From positions 434,001 through 498,000 of the forward strand of contig NZ_JABTEL010000001.1 of the NCBI RefSeq assembly GCF_013285155.1: a stretch of DNA of 64,000 nt. The letters run 5' to 3'. Every line of letters begins with the position of its first letter. The first letter of the stretch is position 1. Origin of the DNA: Winogradskyella undariae (GTDB lineage Bacteria > Bacteroidota > Bacteroidia > Flavobacteriales > Flavobacteriaceae). The notes under the pieces were generated by a model, which searched no databases, was not told the DNA's origin, and saw only the letters and a program-made list of their open reading frames with translations. Positions 43,381 through 52,105 of this stretch are shown here, in pieces. A program made the translations under genes and the position numbers.

Positions 43381-44463
43381 ATGGAAAACACGAAAGAAAT
43401 GAGAACATGGTTGGATGATATGAAACTAGACCATCCATTAGTTATTGCAGGACCATGCAGTGCCGAAACAGAAGAGCAAGTATTAAAAATAGCACACCAG
43501 CTAAAAGATACAGATGTTAATTACTATAGAGCAGGTATTTGGAAGCCAAGAACGCGTCCAGGAAACTTTGAAGGTGTTGGTGCATTAGGTTTAAAATGGT
43601 TACAAAAAGTAAAGGCAGAAACAGGTTTAAAAACAGCAACGGAAGTAGCGAATAGAAACCATGTAGAATTAGCTTTAGAACACGATGTAGATTTATTATG
43701 GATTGGTGCACGTTCTACAGTAAGTCCTTTTATTATGCAAGAAATTGCTGATGCTTTAAAAGGAACAGATAAAATTGTATTGGTTAAAAATCCAGTAAAC
43801 CCAGATTTAGCCTTATGGTTAGGCGGTATTGAAAGATTACATACAGCTGGTATTAAAAATTTAGGAGCAATCCATAGAGGTTTTTCAACTTACGAAAAAT
43901 CAAAATATAGAAATATTCCAGAATGGCAGTTGGCTATTGAATTTCAGAATAAATTTCCAGATTTACCTTTAATTAATGATCCATCACATATTACTGGAAA
44001 AAGAGATATGATTTTTGATGTATCGCAAACAGCTTTAGATCTTAATTTTGACGGTTTTATGATTGAAACGCATTTCGATCCAGATAATGCTTGGAGTGAT
44101 GCCGCTCAACAAGTTACTCCAGATCGATTAGTGCAGATTATGAATGACTTAAAAATTAGAAAAGAGTCAGATCCGGAAGCAGAATACAATTCAGAGTTAA
44201 ATAACTTAAGAGCTAACATCGATATTGTAGATAATCAGATTATTGATTTATTAGGAAAACGTATGAAAGCTGCTGATGGTATTGGCAAACTTAAAAAGGA
44301 AAAGAATGTTGCTGTTTTACAAAACAGACGATGGAACGAAATCTTAGGGAATATGGTTTTAGAAGGAGAAACAAGAGGGTTGAGTGAAGAATTTGTTTTA
44401 CGTATGTTTAAAGCTATTCATCAAGAATCGATTAATCATCAAGAGAAAATCGTTAATAAATAG
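43381..44463 (+). CDS. Bifunctional DAHP synthase / chorismate mutase
   Basis: 360 residues. Residues about 1-265 are a type I-beta (KDO8P-synthase-like) 3-deoxy-7-phosphoheptulonate synthase (VIAGPCSAETEEQV, RAGIWKPRTRPGNFEGVG, WIGARSTVSPFIMQEIADAL, LVKNPVNPDLALW, DPSHITGKRDM). Residues about 272-360 are an AroQ chorismate mutase (LNNLRANIDIVDNQIIDLLGKRM, in pieces). It catalyses both the first step of the shikimate pathway and the branch to prephenate, so it feeds PheA and TyrA directly. The fusion probably makes the first step sensitive to prephenate. Confidence 0.94.
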   Translation: MENTKEMRTWLDDMKLDHPLVIAGPCSAETEEQVLKIAHQLKDTDVNYYRAGIWKPRTRPGNFEGVGALGLKWLQKVKAETGLKTATEVANRNHVELALEHDVDLLWIGARSTVSPFIMQEIADALKGTDKIVLVKNPVNPDLALWLGGIERLHTAGIKNLGAIHRGFSTYEKSKYRNIPEWQLAIEFQNKFPDLPLINDPSHITGKRDMIFDVSQTALDLNFDGFMIETHFDPDNAWSDAAQQVTPDRLVQIMNDLKIRKESDPEAEYNSELNNLRANIDIVDNQIIDLLGKRMKAADGIGKLKKEKNVAVLQNRRWNEILGNMVLEGETRGLSEEFVLRMFKAIHQESINHQEKIVNK

Positions 44464-44480
44464 ATAGAAGTTAAATTATT

Positions 44481-44516
44481 AAAAAAAGGTTCGTGAATTT
44501 TGCGAACCTTTTTTTT
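44481..44516 (+). terminator. Terminator of the aromatic operon
   Basis: Stem AAAAAAAGGTTCG / CGAACCTTTTTTT with a short loop and a T run, 20 bases after the stop. Confidence 0.85.
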
Positions 44517-44551
44517 ACGATATTAACGCAATATTATTCATCTTTGTATTA

Positions 44552-45505
44552 ATGACAGGAACAGTATATAAATCTACAGGTAGTTGGTACACTGTAAAAA
44601 CACTAAATGGTAAATTCTATGAATGTAGAATTAAAGGCCGTTTTAGATTGGCAGGTATTAAAAGTACCAACCCTATCGCTGTTGGCGATAAAGTAGAATT
44701 TGAGTTAGAAGCAAAAAATAATACTGAGACAGGAGTCATAAACCGTATAGAAGAACGTAAGAATTATATTGTGCGTAAATCGGTTAATCTTTCTAAACAA
44801 ACTCATATTATTGCTTCAAATATTGATCAAGTATTTTTATTAATCACAATAGATAGTCCGCCGACATCAACGAGTTTTATAGATCGTTTTCTTGTAACCG
44901 CAGAAGCATATTCTATTAAAACGGTATTACTTTTTAATAAAATAGATACCTATTCTGAAGAGACTATATTCGACGTGAAATATTTAGAAAGTATTTATCG
45001 TGCTATAGGCTATGAGTGTATTGAGATTTCTGCCGCAACAGGTGTAAATATTGATAAAGTAAAAACCTTAATGGAAGGTAAGGTTAGTATGTTTGCGGGA
45101 CATTCTGGTGTTGGTAAATCTACTTTAGTTAATGCTATAGAACCTACTTTAGATTTAAAAACAAAAGCGATTTCAGAGCAACACAAGCAAGGGCAACACA
45201 CCACAACATTTGCAGAAATGTTTGATTTAGGTTTTGATGCTAAAATTATAGATACACCAGGTATTAAAGGTTTTGGAGTTGTAGATATGGAAAAAGAAGA
45301 AGTCGGTGATTATTTTCCTGAGTTTTTTGCATTGAAACAAGACTGTAAGTTTAACAACTGTATTCATCTTAACGAACCTAAATGTGCTGTAAAAGATGCC
45401 TTAGAAGCGGATGATGTTTCTTATTCTAGATATCGTAGTTATCTTCAAATTTTAGAAGGTGAAGATGAACATTACAGAACAGATAATTGGGATGAGGTTC
45501 AGTAA
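44552..45505 (+). CDS. rsgA: Ribosome small subunit-dependent GTPase A
   Basis: 317 residues. A late 30S assembly factor with an OB fold (about 1-70), a circularly permuted GTPase domain and a zinc site. G4 NKID precedes G1 GHSGVGKST and G3 DTPG, the diagnostic order. The zinc site is CKFNNCIHLNEPKC. A CATCTTTG box (44539-44546; one mismatch to TAnnTTTG) ends five bases before the ATG, so the mRNA may be nearly leaderless. dtd follows. Confidence 0.95.
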   Translation: MTGTVYKSTGSWYTVKTLNGKFYECRIKGRFRLAGIKSTNPIAVGDKVEFELEAKNNTETGVINRIEERKNYIVRKSVNLSKQTHIIASNIDQVFLLITIDSPPTSTSFIDRFLVTAEAYSIKTVLLFNKIDTYSEETIFDVKYLESIYRAIGYECIEISAATGVNIDKVKTLMEGKVSMFAGHSGVGKSTLVNAIEPTLDLKTKAISEQHKQGQHTTTFAEMFDLGFDAKIIDTPGIKGFGVVDMEKEEVGDYFPEFFALKQDCKFNNCIHLNEPKCAVKDALEADDVSYSRYRSYLQILEGEDEHYRTDNWDEVQ

Positions 45506-45549
45506 TTAACCTTTAAGTAGGTTGAATATTTAAATAAGTTTTTTCATTT

Positions 45550-46002
45550 ATGAAAATAGTTATACAAAGAGTTTTAGAAGCATCAGTAGTTATTGAAGGT
45601 TCTGAAGTAGCAGCCATACAAAAAGGATTATTAATTTTATTAGGTATTGAATATGAAGATACCCAAGATGATATTAATTGGTTGTGTAATAAAATAACAA
45701 ATCTTCGCATTTTTCCTGATCAGGAAGATGTTATGAACACGTCTTTAAAAGACGCAAATGGTGAGGTGATTTTGGTAAGTCAGTTCACACTTCACGCTAG
45801 TACTAAAAAAGGGAACCGACCAAGCTACATTAAAGCAGCAAAACCCGATGTTGCTATTCCTTTATATGAAGCTTTTATTGAAACACTTCAAATTAACTTA
45901 GAAAAACCGATTCAAACAGGAGAGTTTGGTGCAGATATGAAAGTGCATTTGGTTAATGACGGGCCTGTAACTATAATTATAGATTCTAAAAATAGAGTGT
46001 AA
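45550..46002 (+). CDS. dtd: D-aminoacyl-tRNA deacylase
   Basis: 150 residues, standard length. It releases D-amino acids (and glycine mischarged on tRNA-Ala) from tRNA. Seen: MKIVIQRVLEASVVIEG, LVSQFTLHASTKKGNRPSY with the SQFT motif, and NDGPVTIII with the cross-subunit Gly-Pro motif. A decayed copy of its 3' half lies at 47414-47640. Confidence 0.96.
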   Translation: MKIVIQRVLEASVVIEGSEVAAIQKGLLILLGIEYEDTQDDINWLCNKITNLRIFPDQEDVMNTSLKDANGEVILVSQFTLHASTKKGNRPSYIKAAKPDVAIPLYEAFIETLQINLEKPIQTGEFGADMKVHLVNDGPVTIIIDSKNRV

Positions 46003-46074
46003 TTGTTTCTAGGGTTATAGGTGTTGAATACTTATATTTTTCTTTTGTATTAGGTGGTAAGTCAATCAAAATCA

Positions 46075-46180
46075 ATTAATATCAATACTTCTTACTAATC
46101 AATATTAAATATTAGCACTCTTTCTTTTTATAGCTTTTCACAATCCAAAGATGTGTTTAGCCCAATACTTGTCTTATAAA
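46075..46180 (+). pseudogene. Decayed 5' end of a DUF3857 gene
   Basis: These bases align with the spacer and first codons of the gene at 47809. Shared blocks are TCAATCAAAATCA, ATCAATACTT (against GTCAATACTT), AGCTTTTCACAATCC and CAATACTTG. The frame is lost after about 100 bases. Confidence 0.7.
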
Positions 46181-46255
46181 ATATTTAAATACTAGGTAAC
46201 AAAATTGTGAGTCGGTTTATATAAAGATGTATAAACAATTAAAGCATCAGAAATT

Positions 46256-47230
46256 ATGAGAAATTTAAAAACAGTATTTGCAAGTTTATTTATCGCATCG
46301 TTAACCTTATTCACAAGTTGTGATCCTGATGATGACGGTGAATCAATTGATATTTTAGAGGTTTTAGAATACAATAGTATTCAGGGTTTTTATGAGGTTA
46401 ATGGCATACAAGACCAAGATTATACGTTAAATGCTGTTACAGGTGGAAGTGTAATTGGTGAAAATGGCACTATTGTTACTTTTCCTGCTAATGCTTTTGT
46501 AGACGAAAATGACAATCCTATAACCGGAATAGTAGATGTAGCTTTAAAAGAAATATTTACACCTAGTGAAATGATTTTGTCTAACAAACCAACAAACGCT
46601 TTAAGTTTTTCGAATGAAAATACTTTTCTTTTATCTGAAGGAGAAACAGAGGTGAGGATTTCTCAAAACGGAAATAGTTTACACCTCGCAAATGGTATTA
46701 ATTACCAAGTTTCTGTGCCATCTGCTGGTGGTTTAGACTATGAAATGCTTCCTTTTAGCGGAACAACTTCTGATGAAGAAGGTATTGTATGGACTCCTAA
46801 TGGTGATGTCGGTGTAGGTGGTAGTGGAATGGAATACGTAACCGCTCCCGCATCTTATATCTACGATGTTTTTAATACTGGATGGTCTAATTGCGATAAA
46901 TTTTACAATTATCCTGGAGTACAAACAACCAACTATATTAATTTAATAAATAGTCCTAATGCCGCTGAAACAGCAATATTTTTAATCTTTGAAGAAAATA
47001 ATTTACCAGCTGTTGTAAAATTTACAACACCTTATGCTAATGGGATACAGAGTTATATAGATATGCTTCCAGAGGGTTTAACCGTAACATATGTTGCAAT
47101 TACAGTAGAAAACAACCAACAATACTTAGCTATGGAAGAGGTTATTATTTCGGACGAAGAAGAGTTAACTCTAAACTTTGAATTAAAATCAACACAAGAA
47201 ATTCTTGATGCTTTATCTATTTTAGATTAA
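46256..47230 (+). CDS. Hypothetical lipoprotein
   Basis: 324 residues. A lipoprotein signal with the lipobox LFTSC (Cys22) is followed by acidic residues (DPDDDGES), which in Bacteroidota can act as a surface-export signal. The body is beta-rich (GGSVIGENGTIVTFPANAFVDENDNPITGIVDVALKEIFTPSEM, in pieces), a phrase seen in various Bacteroidota surface proteins, but I cannot name the family. It sits between two copies of a duplicated segment (dtd 3' end / DUF3857 5' end), so it was either caught in or brought by that rearrangement. Confidence 0.7.
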   Translation: MRNLKTVFASLFIASLTLFTSCDPDDDGESIDILEVLEYNSIQGFYEVNGIQDQDYTLNAVTGGSVIGENGTIVTFPANAFVDENDNPITGIVDVALKEIFTPSEMILSNKPTNALSFSNENTFLLSEGETEVRISQNGNSLHLANGINYQVSVPSAGGLDYEMLPFSGTTSDEEGIVWTPNGDVGVGGSGMEYVTAPASYIYDVFNTGWSNCDKFYNYPGVQTTNYINLINSPNAAETAIFLIFEENNLPAVVKFTTPYANGIQSYIDMLPEGLTVTYVAITVENNQQYLAMEEVIISDEEELTLNFELKSTQEILDALSILD

Positions 47231-47250
47231 AAAATCTCAATAAGATTTAT

Positions 47251-47287
47251 AAAAAGACCAGGAAATAAACTTTTCTGGTCTTTTTTT
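47251..47287 (+). terminator. Terminator after the lipoprotein gene
   Basis: Arms AAAAAGACCAG and CTGGTCTTTTT with a 13-base spacer and eight T. Confidence 0.8.
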
Positions 47288-47413
47288 TATAACACATGCT
47301 CTACAATTAATTAACCCAAATTAGCAAGTCATAAAATGCTCTTAATAAATTAGCAGGTTTCTAATTAATTCTAGAATTGCAGTTTTTATATATTTAAAAC
47401 TTAAACAAGCCAA

Positions 47414-47640
47414 TGCTAACATTAAAAAAGGGAATCTAACAAGTTGCATTAAAGGAGTAAAACCATGTGTTGCTATTCCCTTTATATGAAGCTTTTATAA
47501 AAACACTTTAAACTAGAGAATTTGGTACAGATATGAAAGTGTATTTGGTTAATAATGACAGTAAACATAATTATAGATTTTAAAAATAGTGTGTAATCAT
47601 TTCAAGGGTTATAGGTGTTTTTAATACTTATATTTTTTTG
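47414..47640 (+). pseudogene. Decayed copy of the dtd 3' end and downstream spacer
   Basis: Aligns with 45793-46045. Shared blocks include TTGCTATTCC, TTTATATGAAGCTTTTAT, GATATGAAAGTG, TTTGGTTAAT, ATAATTATAGATT, AAAAATAG, GTGTAAT and GGGTTATAGGTGTT. Frameshifts and a deletion of about 24 bases show that it is dead. Confidence 0.8.
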
Positions 47641-47808
47641 AATAAAAAGGGTATAAGAAAAAAAACGAACGATTAGGTTTCTATCTCATCTATTGATATA
47701 ATTTGGATTCTCTTTAGATAAGTGGCGTTTTTATAAATTACTTTTAGATTTATTTGATACTTATATTTTCCTTATTATATTTAGTGCCAAATCAATCAAA
47801 ATCACTCA

Positions 47809-49725
47809 ATGTCAATACTTTTCATTAATAAAAATCAAATTTCAACACTCCTTTTTTTTATTTCTTTTTTTAGCTTTTCACAATCCTCAGATGTCTATAA
47901 TGCAATACTTGCTCCAATAGAATTGCAATCTAACGTTAACGCTATCGTTAGGTATGATAATCAAAGGATAGAAATTAATGCTATTAATGATATGGTGGTA
48001 CACACTAAGCGTATTATTACAGTTTTTAATAAGTATGGGGACAAACATGCAAATACAGTAGAATTCTACAGCGATAACTCTTCAATTAAAACAATAGAAG
48101 CTAGAATTTATGATGGTTTTGGTGAGGAAATAAAAAAGATTAAAAAGAAAGATTTTACAGATAACAGTGCTGTAAGTGGAGGGACGTTATACTCAGATAG
48201 CCGCGTTAAATATTATGATTATACACCAATGAATTATCCTTATACTATTGAGTATGTTTCTGAAGTTAAGTATAACTCTACTGCTTTTATTCCGCAATGG
48301 AGACCAGTTAATGGTTATTATTTAGGGATTGAATATGCCGAATATAAAATTGAGAATAACTCAGGGATTCCACTGAGATTAAAAAAAGATAATATAGAAA
48401 ATAATAAAGTAGTCGAGATCTCTGATTTTCATTTTAAAATCGAAAACTTACCCGGTATAGATTACGAAGCTTACAGTCCTTCTTTGTTCACATTTACTCC
48501 TGGTTTAAAACCAGCATTAACTAAGTTTAATATGAATGGTGTAGAAGGTGTAAATAATAATTGGAAAGATTTTGGGAAGTGGGTTTATGCAGAGTTGTTA
48601 ACTGGTACAGCAGAATTACCACAAGAAACAATCAATGATGTAAAAGCTTTAACTAATGGTGTAGAAGATAAAATTGAGCGTGCTAAATTAGTTTACAAAT
48701 ACATGCAAGATCGAACTCGATATATTAGTGTGCAAATTGGAATAGGGGGGTGGAAACCCATGATAGCAACTGATGTAAATGAGCTAGGGTATGGGGATTG
48801 TAAAGGACTAACAAACTATACTAAAGCTTTATTAGAAGCTGTTGATGTTCCGGCTTATTATACTCTAGTATTCGGTGGTCGTAATATTTTAAATATAGAT
48901 AGTGAATTTTCTTCAGCACAAGGTAATCATGCTATTCTTTGCGTTCCCGATGGTGACAATAATATATTTTTAGAATGTACAAATCAAACTAATCCATTTG
49001 GATTTACAGCCGGTTTTACAGATGATAGAGATGTATTGCTAGTAAAGCCTGAAGGGGGTGAAATAGTACATACTAAGATTTATAGCGCAGATGAAAGTAT
49101 TCAAAAAACGAGTGCTAATATTAGTCTAGATCCTAATGGTGGTTTTACCGCAAGTGTAAATATTGAAACTAGAGGTTATCAGTATGGTCTTCATGAAAGT
49201 GTTGGAGGGAAATCTACCCGAGACCAAAATAGTTACTATAAAGAATATTGGGATAATATTAATAATATTTCTATAGATAATATTAGTATTACAAATGATA
49301 AGGAAAATGTTATTTATCATGAAAATATAAAAATATCCGCTGCAAATTATGCTTCAAGAAGTGGAAAGCGTCTTATTTTTCAGCCCAATTTTTTTAACAA
49401 AGTGACTTCTATCCCTTCAAGATATTCAGAGCGAAATTTAGAATTTGAAATAGATCGTTCTTTTAAAGATATTGATGAATTTATTATTCAAATTCCCAAT
49501 GACTTAAAGGTTGAAGCTATGACGGAATCTAAAAAAATAGAAACAAAATTCGGAACCTATAGTTTTAAGTTAGAAAAGTTAGAAGATAATAAACTTAAAT
49601 ATACCAGGACTTACGTATTGCTTAAGGGTAATTATCAAAAAGAAGACTATAAGGCCTTTAGAGATTTTAGAAAACAAATTGTAAAACACGATAAAAGCAA
49701 GATTGTTTTAACGACAGCTTTGTAA
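47809..49725 (+). CDS. DUF3857 protein with intact transglutaminase-like triad
   Basis: 638 residues. Signal peptide (ending FFSFSQ), DUF3857 domain (about 35-230), then a transglutaminase-like core. The catalytic Cys331 lies in GYGDCKGLTNY, His374 in GNHAILCV, and an acidic residue in FLECTNQ (Glu389). A C-terminal beta domain follows. Such proteins are periplasmic or secreted; whether they act as peptidases or cross-linkers is unknown. The 5' end and upstream spacer were duplicated (relic at 46075). A related gene without the catalytic residues follows. Confidence 0.85.
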   Translation: MSILFINKNQISTLLFFISFFSFSQSSDVYNAILAPIELQSNVNAIVRYDNQRIEINAINDMVVHTKRIITVFNKYGDKHANTVEFYSDNSSIKTIEARIYDGFGEEIKKIKKKDFTDNSAVSGGTLYSDSRVKYYDYTPMNYPYTIEYVSEVKYNSTAFIPQWRPVNGYYLGIEYAEYKIENNSGIPLRLKKDNIENNKVVEISDFHFKIENLPGIDYEAYSPSLFTFTPGLKPALTKFNMNGVEGVNNNWKDFGKWVYAELLTGTAELPQETINDVKALTNGVEDKIERAKLVYKYMQDRTRYISVQIGIGGWKPMIATDVNELGYGDCKGLTNYTKALLEAVDVPAYYTLVFGGRNILNIDSEFSSAQGNHAILCVPDGDNNIFLECTNQTNPFGFTAGFTDDRDVLLVKPEGGEIVHTKIYSADESIQKTSANISLDPNGGFTASVNIETRGYQYGLHESVGGKSTRDQNSYYKEYWDNINNISIDNISITNDKENVIYHENIKISAANYASRSGKRLIFQPNFFNKVTSIPSRYSERNLEFEIDRSFKDIDEFIIQIPNDLKVEAMTESKKIETKFGTYSFKLEKLEDNKLKYTRTYVLLKGNYQKEDYKAFRDFRKQIVKHDKSKIVLTTAL

Positions 49726-49756
49726 TTATTAATATCAACAGAAAATTAAGAATCTA

Positions 49757-49784
49757 ATCAATCAATCAATCAATCAATCAATCA
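49757..49784 (+). repeat. (ATCA)7 tetranucleotide repeat before a start codon
   Basis: Seven perfect ATCA units end four bases before the ATG at 49789, inside the 5' untranslated region. Changes in copy number would shift spacing between promoter or ribosome contact and the start. Confidence 0.9.
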
Positions 49785-49788
49785 CTTA

Positions 49789-51744
49789 ATGAAACAATTA
49801 TTACTTAGCATCATTTTTATTTTAAGCTTTAGTTTTTCAAGTAGTCAGAATTATAAGTTCGGAAAAATATCAAAGGAAGAGCTTCAAGAAAAATACCATC
49901 CAAAAGATTCTGCAACTTCTGCAGCTATATTATATCGTAACGAGGATATAAGTTTCTTTTATTCTTCTGAGAAAGGATTTGTACAAAGACGTAAAATACA
50001 TGAGCGCATAAAAATATATAATAAAGATGGTTTTGATTGGGCAACGAAAAAAATCTACCTATATCAAGGACTTAATAAGTATGCAGAAAGAATTAGTGGT
50101 CTAAAGGGGTTTTCATACAATCTTGTTGATGGTAAAATAGAAAAGGATAAACTAAAAAGTGATGGTAAATTTGATGAGGATTATAGTGAGTACACAAGAA
50201 TCCATTCATTCACCTTACCAAGCGTTAAAGAAGGAACAGTAATAGAATATCAATATACAATTACATCTGCTAGAGTTAGTATAGATGACATTATTTTTCA
50301 ATTCAGTATTCCTGTAAACAAACTAGATGTTAGTATTGAGACCCCTGAGTATTATGTTTATAATAAGCAGTCTAATTTTAAAGCGAAATTTTCACCCAAT
50401 ATAACCGAAACAATTAAGAATACTACAACTCCATTTAATTATAAAATTAATGTAATTAGCGTTAATGAAGAAAATATTCCAGCCATACGGGCTGAAGCAT
50501 ATTCTGGTAGTATAAACAATTACATCAGTAAAATGGCTATGGAGCTCACTGCCACTTTAAATAGTATGAAACTTGTTGATAAGACCTATTCTACAAATTG
50601 GGAAGTTGTTTCAAAAACAATCTATGAAAGTGAAGATTTTGGTGGGCAATTAAGAGCATTTAGTATTTATAAAGACGATCTAGAATCAGCATTAGATGGT
50701 ATTACTGATGATTTTGAAAAAGCATTTGTAGTAGAAGGATTAGTAAAATCTAAAGTAAAGTGGAACGGTAGATATGGTAAATATGCCGAAAACGGAATTA
50801 GATCGGCATATAAAGAGGGTAAAGGTAATGATGCTGATATTAATTTGATGCTAATTTCTATGTTGCGTTCTCAGGGTGTTAATGCAAATCCTGTTTTAGT
50901 GAGTACAAGGGATAATGGAATTCCTCTTTTTCCGACACGAGAAGGATTTAATTATGTGATTTGTAGTGTTGAAAAAGATGATATGTATTTATTAATAGAT
51001 GCAACGGAACAATACAGTACTAATAATGTTTTACCGCAACGTGTATTAAATTGGAAAGGGAGATTGATTATAGATAATAAAGTATCACGATGGATTTCTA
51101 TTCAGCCAAATAAAAAATCATTAGAGTCTTCAATACTAAGTGTTACTATCAATGATGATTTTTCATTGTCTGGAAAAGTAACCAAACATTTTACAGATTA
51201 TACGGCTTATTTTTATAGAAATAAATACGCTGGCGTAACAACAGAAGATCATATTAAATCGCTTGAAAAAGATAAAGGAGATATAGAGATAAGCTCTCTT
51301 AGTATAGAAAATATAAAGAATGCTTTTCTGCCTGTTGATTTAAATTACGAATATGAGTTGTCTGATGGAGTTGATGAGGTTGGAGATAAACTTTATTTTT
51401 CACCACTATTGTTTTTAGCGACTAAAGAAAATCCATTTAAGTTAGAAGAGAGAGATTATCCTATAGATTTTGTAATTCCTTATTCTGATGAATATATAGT
51501 TAATATTATGTTGCCAGAAGGTTATAAAGCAGAGTCTTTACCAGCATCAGAGATTTTAAATTTTAAAGATGAAAATGTATCATTTTCTTACATTATTAGA
51601 GGAGGTGGAAAATATCTACAGTTAAAAGCGAAGTTAGATATTTTGAATCCTTTAATTTTACCGACAGACTATAAAGAATTTAAAGCTTTTTATAGTAAAA
51701 TAGTAGAGAAGCAAACAGAACAAATTGTATTAACTAGGACTTAA
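49789..51744 (+). CDS. DUF3857 protein with degenerate transglutaminase-like domain
   Basis: 651 residues. Signal peptide (about 1-19), DUF3857 domain, then a transglutaminase-like fold. The catalytic Cys position is Ala349 (KGNDADINLML) and the His position is Tyr389 (GFNYVICSV); only Asp404 (LLIDATEQY) remains. It is therefore probably inactive as an enzyme and may be a binding or regulatory partner of the preceding protein. It ends one base before the MazG-like gene, which suggests one transcript. Confidence 0.82.
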   Translation: MKQLLLSIIFILSFSFSSSQNYKFGKISKEELQEKYHPKDSATSAAILYRNEDISFFYSSEKGFVQRRKIHERIKIYNKDGFDWATKKIYLYQGLNKYAERISGLKGFSYNLVDGKIEKDKLKSDGKFDEDYSEYTRIHSFTLPSVKEGTVIEYQYTITSARVSIDDIIFQFSIPVNKLDVSIETPEYYVYNKQSNFKAKFSPNITETIKNTTTPFNYKINVISVNEENIPAIRAEAYSGSINNYISKMAMELTATLNSMKLVDKTYSTNWEVVSKTIYESEDFGGQLRAFSIYKDDLESALDGITDDFEKAFVVEGLVKSKVKWNGRYGKYAENGIRSAYKEGKGNDADINLMLISMLRSQGVNANPVLVSTRDNGIPLFPTREGFNYVICSVEKDDMYLLIDATEQYSTNNVLPQRVLNWKGRLIIDNKVSRWISIQPNKKSLESSILSVTINDDFSLSGKVTKHFTDYTAYFYRNKYAGVTTEDHIKSLEKDKGDIEISSLSIENIKNAFLPVDLNYEYELSDGVDEVGDKLYFSPLLFLATKENPFKLEERDYPIDFVIPYSDEYIVNIMLPEGYKAESLPASEILNFKDENVSFSYIIRGGGKYLQLKAKLDILNPLILPTDYKEFKAFYSKIVEKQTEQIVLTRT

Positions 51745-51745
51745 A

Positions 51746-52072
51746 ATGGATATTAAAAACGCACAAAAAGAAGTAGATAATTGGATTAAAGAACATGGAG
51801 TAAGATACTTTAATGAACTCACCAATATGGCTCAATTAACAGAAGAGGTTGGTGAAGTTGCCAGAATTATAGCGAGGCGTTACGGTGAGCAAAGCGAAAA
51901 AGAAAGTGATAAAAATAAGGATTTGGGTGAAGAATTATCTGATGTTTTATTTGTGGTGATTTGTTTAGCAAATCAAACAGGTATTGATTTACAAGATGCT
52001 TTTGATAAAAAATTAGATTTAAAAACCAAACGTGATCATAATAGACATCATAATAATGAGAAATTAAAGTAG
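51746..52072 (+). CDS. MazG-like nucleotide pyrophosphohydrolase
   Basis: 108 residues, a single all-alpha NTP-PPase domain. The metal-binding EExxE...ExxD pattern is seen as LTEEVGEVARII and LGEELSDVLFVV. It likely cleaves a (modified) nucleoside triphosphate to the monophosphate and PPi as house-cleaning. The ATG lies two bases after the previous stop, and aroA follows 33 bases on. Confidence 0.88.
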   Translation: MDIKNAQKEVDNWIKEHGVRYFNELTNMAQLTEEVGEVARIIARRYGEQSEKESDKNKDLGEELSDVLFVVICLANQTGIDLQDAFDKKLDLKTKRDHNRHHNNEKLK

Positions 52073-52105
52073 TTTTGTAACTTCATTTTATTTTATAAAT
52101 TCTAT

